Shown here piece after piece: positions 59,672 to 59,824 of a stretch of DNA of 59,824 bases. The notes below the pieces were generated by a model, which was not told the DNA's origin, did not search any database, and saw nothing but the letters and a program-made list of their open reading frames with translations. This DNA comes from Planctomycetota bacterium (GTDB lineage Bacteria; Planctomycetota; Phycisphaerae; Phycisphaerales; UBA1924): NCBI GenBank assembly GCA_014584315.1, contig JACTNA010000015.1, positions 1 through 59,824 of the forward strand. The letters are read 5' to 3'. Positions within the stretch are counted from its first letter, which is position 1. Every line of letters starts with the position of its first letter. The position numbers and the translations under genes are program-made.

Positions 59672-59824
59672 ATGACCGACTCGGGGGAACGCAGGAAGCC
59701 GCGCACGCCGTCGCCCGTTGATCCCGATGCGCTGACACGGTCGATCCCGCCCGAGGCGTTGCGGGCGGCGGAGGTCGGGGCGCACGAACTCGAGCCGGGC
59801 GCGGTCTTCGGGCGCTACGTCATC
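59672..59824 (+). CDS. N-terminal fragment, probable Ser/Thr protein kinase
   Basis: The reading frame is open from ATG 59672 to the end of the window (51 codons). It begins MTDSGERRKPRTPSPVDPDA and ends with ELEPGAVFGRYVI, the stretch that in planctomycete Hanks-type kinases leads straight into the Gly-rich loop. The kinase domain itself lies outside, so the call rests on that short stretch. TATGCT 6 nt before the ATG, with no Shine-Dalgarno, fits the leaderless pattern. Confidence 0.55.
   Translation, partial: MTDSGERRKPRTPSPVDPDALTRSIPPEALRAAEVGAHELEPGAVFGRYVI

Noticed and set aside
1..59824. Mobile element, prophage or toxin-antitoxin system
   Set aside because: I searched both strands for transposase, integrase, phage structural and toxin-antitoxin signatures and saw none. 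The only mobile-looking DNA is the small palindromic repeats.

Overview
The window is about 60 kb of very GC-rich chromosome that I read as a planctomycete, most likely class Phycisphaerae. The clues are a giant secreted subtilase whose N-terminus carries the LExRxLLSA-type signature I associate with planctomycetes (LEQRVLLSA), a type II-pseudopilin-like protein with an H-X9-DG C-terminal motif, an LpxA-type acyltransferase implying a lipid A outer membrane, and small palindromic repeats of a kind I remember from planctomycete and verrucomicrobial genomes. No phage, transposase, integrase, CRISPR array or rRNA is visible. The content is mostly housekeeping, with an island-like scatter of secreted enzymes.

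Layout. 1-7.7 kb: tRNA-Asn, ribosomal protein bL31, cobalamin-dependent methionine synthase, a PBP4-type D,D-carboxypeptidase, a small unknown protein and a stand-alone response regulator. 7.7-17.5 kb: a long UbiD-family decarboxylase divergent from a SAM methyltransferase, an ABC-2 exporter pair, YgfZ, RibD, an RNase HII-like protein, tRNA-Leu and RecA. 17.8-25.1 kb: an acyl-CoA carboxylase carboxyltransferase (MCC-beta type), a GH43 enzyme, a pseudopilin-like protein, a PAC2-family protein, a double zinc ribbon, HMG-CoA lyase and a hydratase-fold protein. 25.3-30.8 kb: the 1836-residue multidomain subtilase. 30.9-39.3 kb: two more enoyl-CoA hydratases, a VLCAD-like acyl-CoA dehydrogenase, and pyruvate (or branched-chain 2-oxoacid) dehydrogenase E1alpha, E1beta and E2 with a small membrane ORF tucked between E1beta and E2, then a GNAT. 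39.5-46.4 kb: a small membrane protein, a second GH43, a Tat-exported GH5, LipB divergent from LpxA, a metallo-beta-lactamase-fold protein and a methyltransferase. 46.4-51.3 kb: a repeat-rich gap, RsfS, AroB, and an unusual pair: a ParA ATPase fused to a CBM48/AMPK-beta-like domain, followed by a protein that looks like a P-loop-less relative of MinD/FlhG ATPases. 51.3-58.2 kb: nuoJKLMN on the minus strand without nuoA-I. 58.4-59.8 kb: PgsA, PgpA and the start of a probable Ser/Thr kinase.

How genes work together. The carboxyltransferase, HMG-CoA lyase, hydratases and acyl-CoA dehydrogenase cover most steps of leucine/isovalerate breakdown to acetyl-CoA, and the 2-oxoacid dehydrogenase feeds the same pool. 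LipB could supply octanoyl groups for lipoylating the E2. PgsA and PgpA make phosphatidylglycerol. nuoJKLMN encode much of the membrane arm of complex I, which would pass electrons to menaquinone if the UbiD homologue acts in that pathway.

The two most notable signals are the ParA-CBM48 gene pair (48.5-51.3 kb) and a recurrent promoter architecture. In at least fifteen genes a TAnnnT hexamer lies only 5-8 nt before the start codon with no Shine-Dalgarno, which is what leaderless transcripts would give. In two divergent pairs this packs opposing promoters and start codons into 20-40 bp. Several short palindromic repeats have also been absorbed in frame into proteins.
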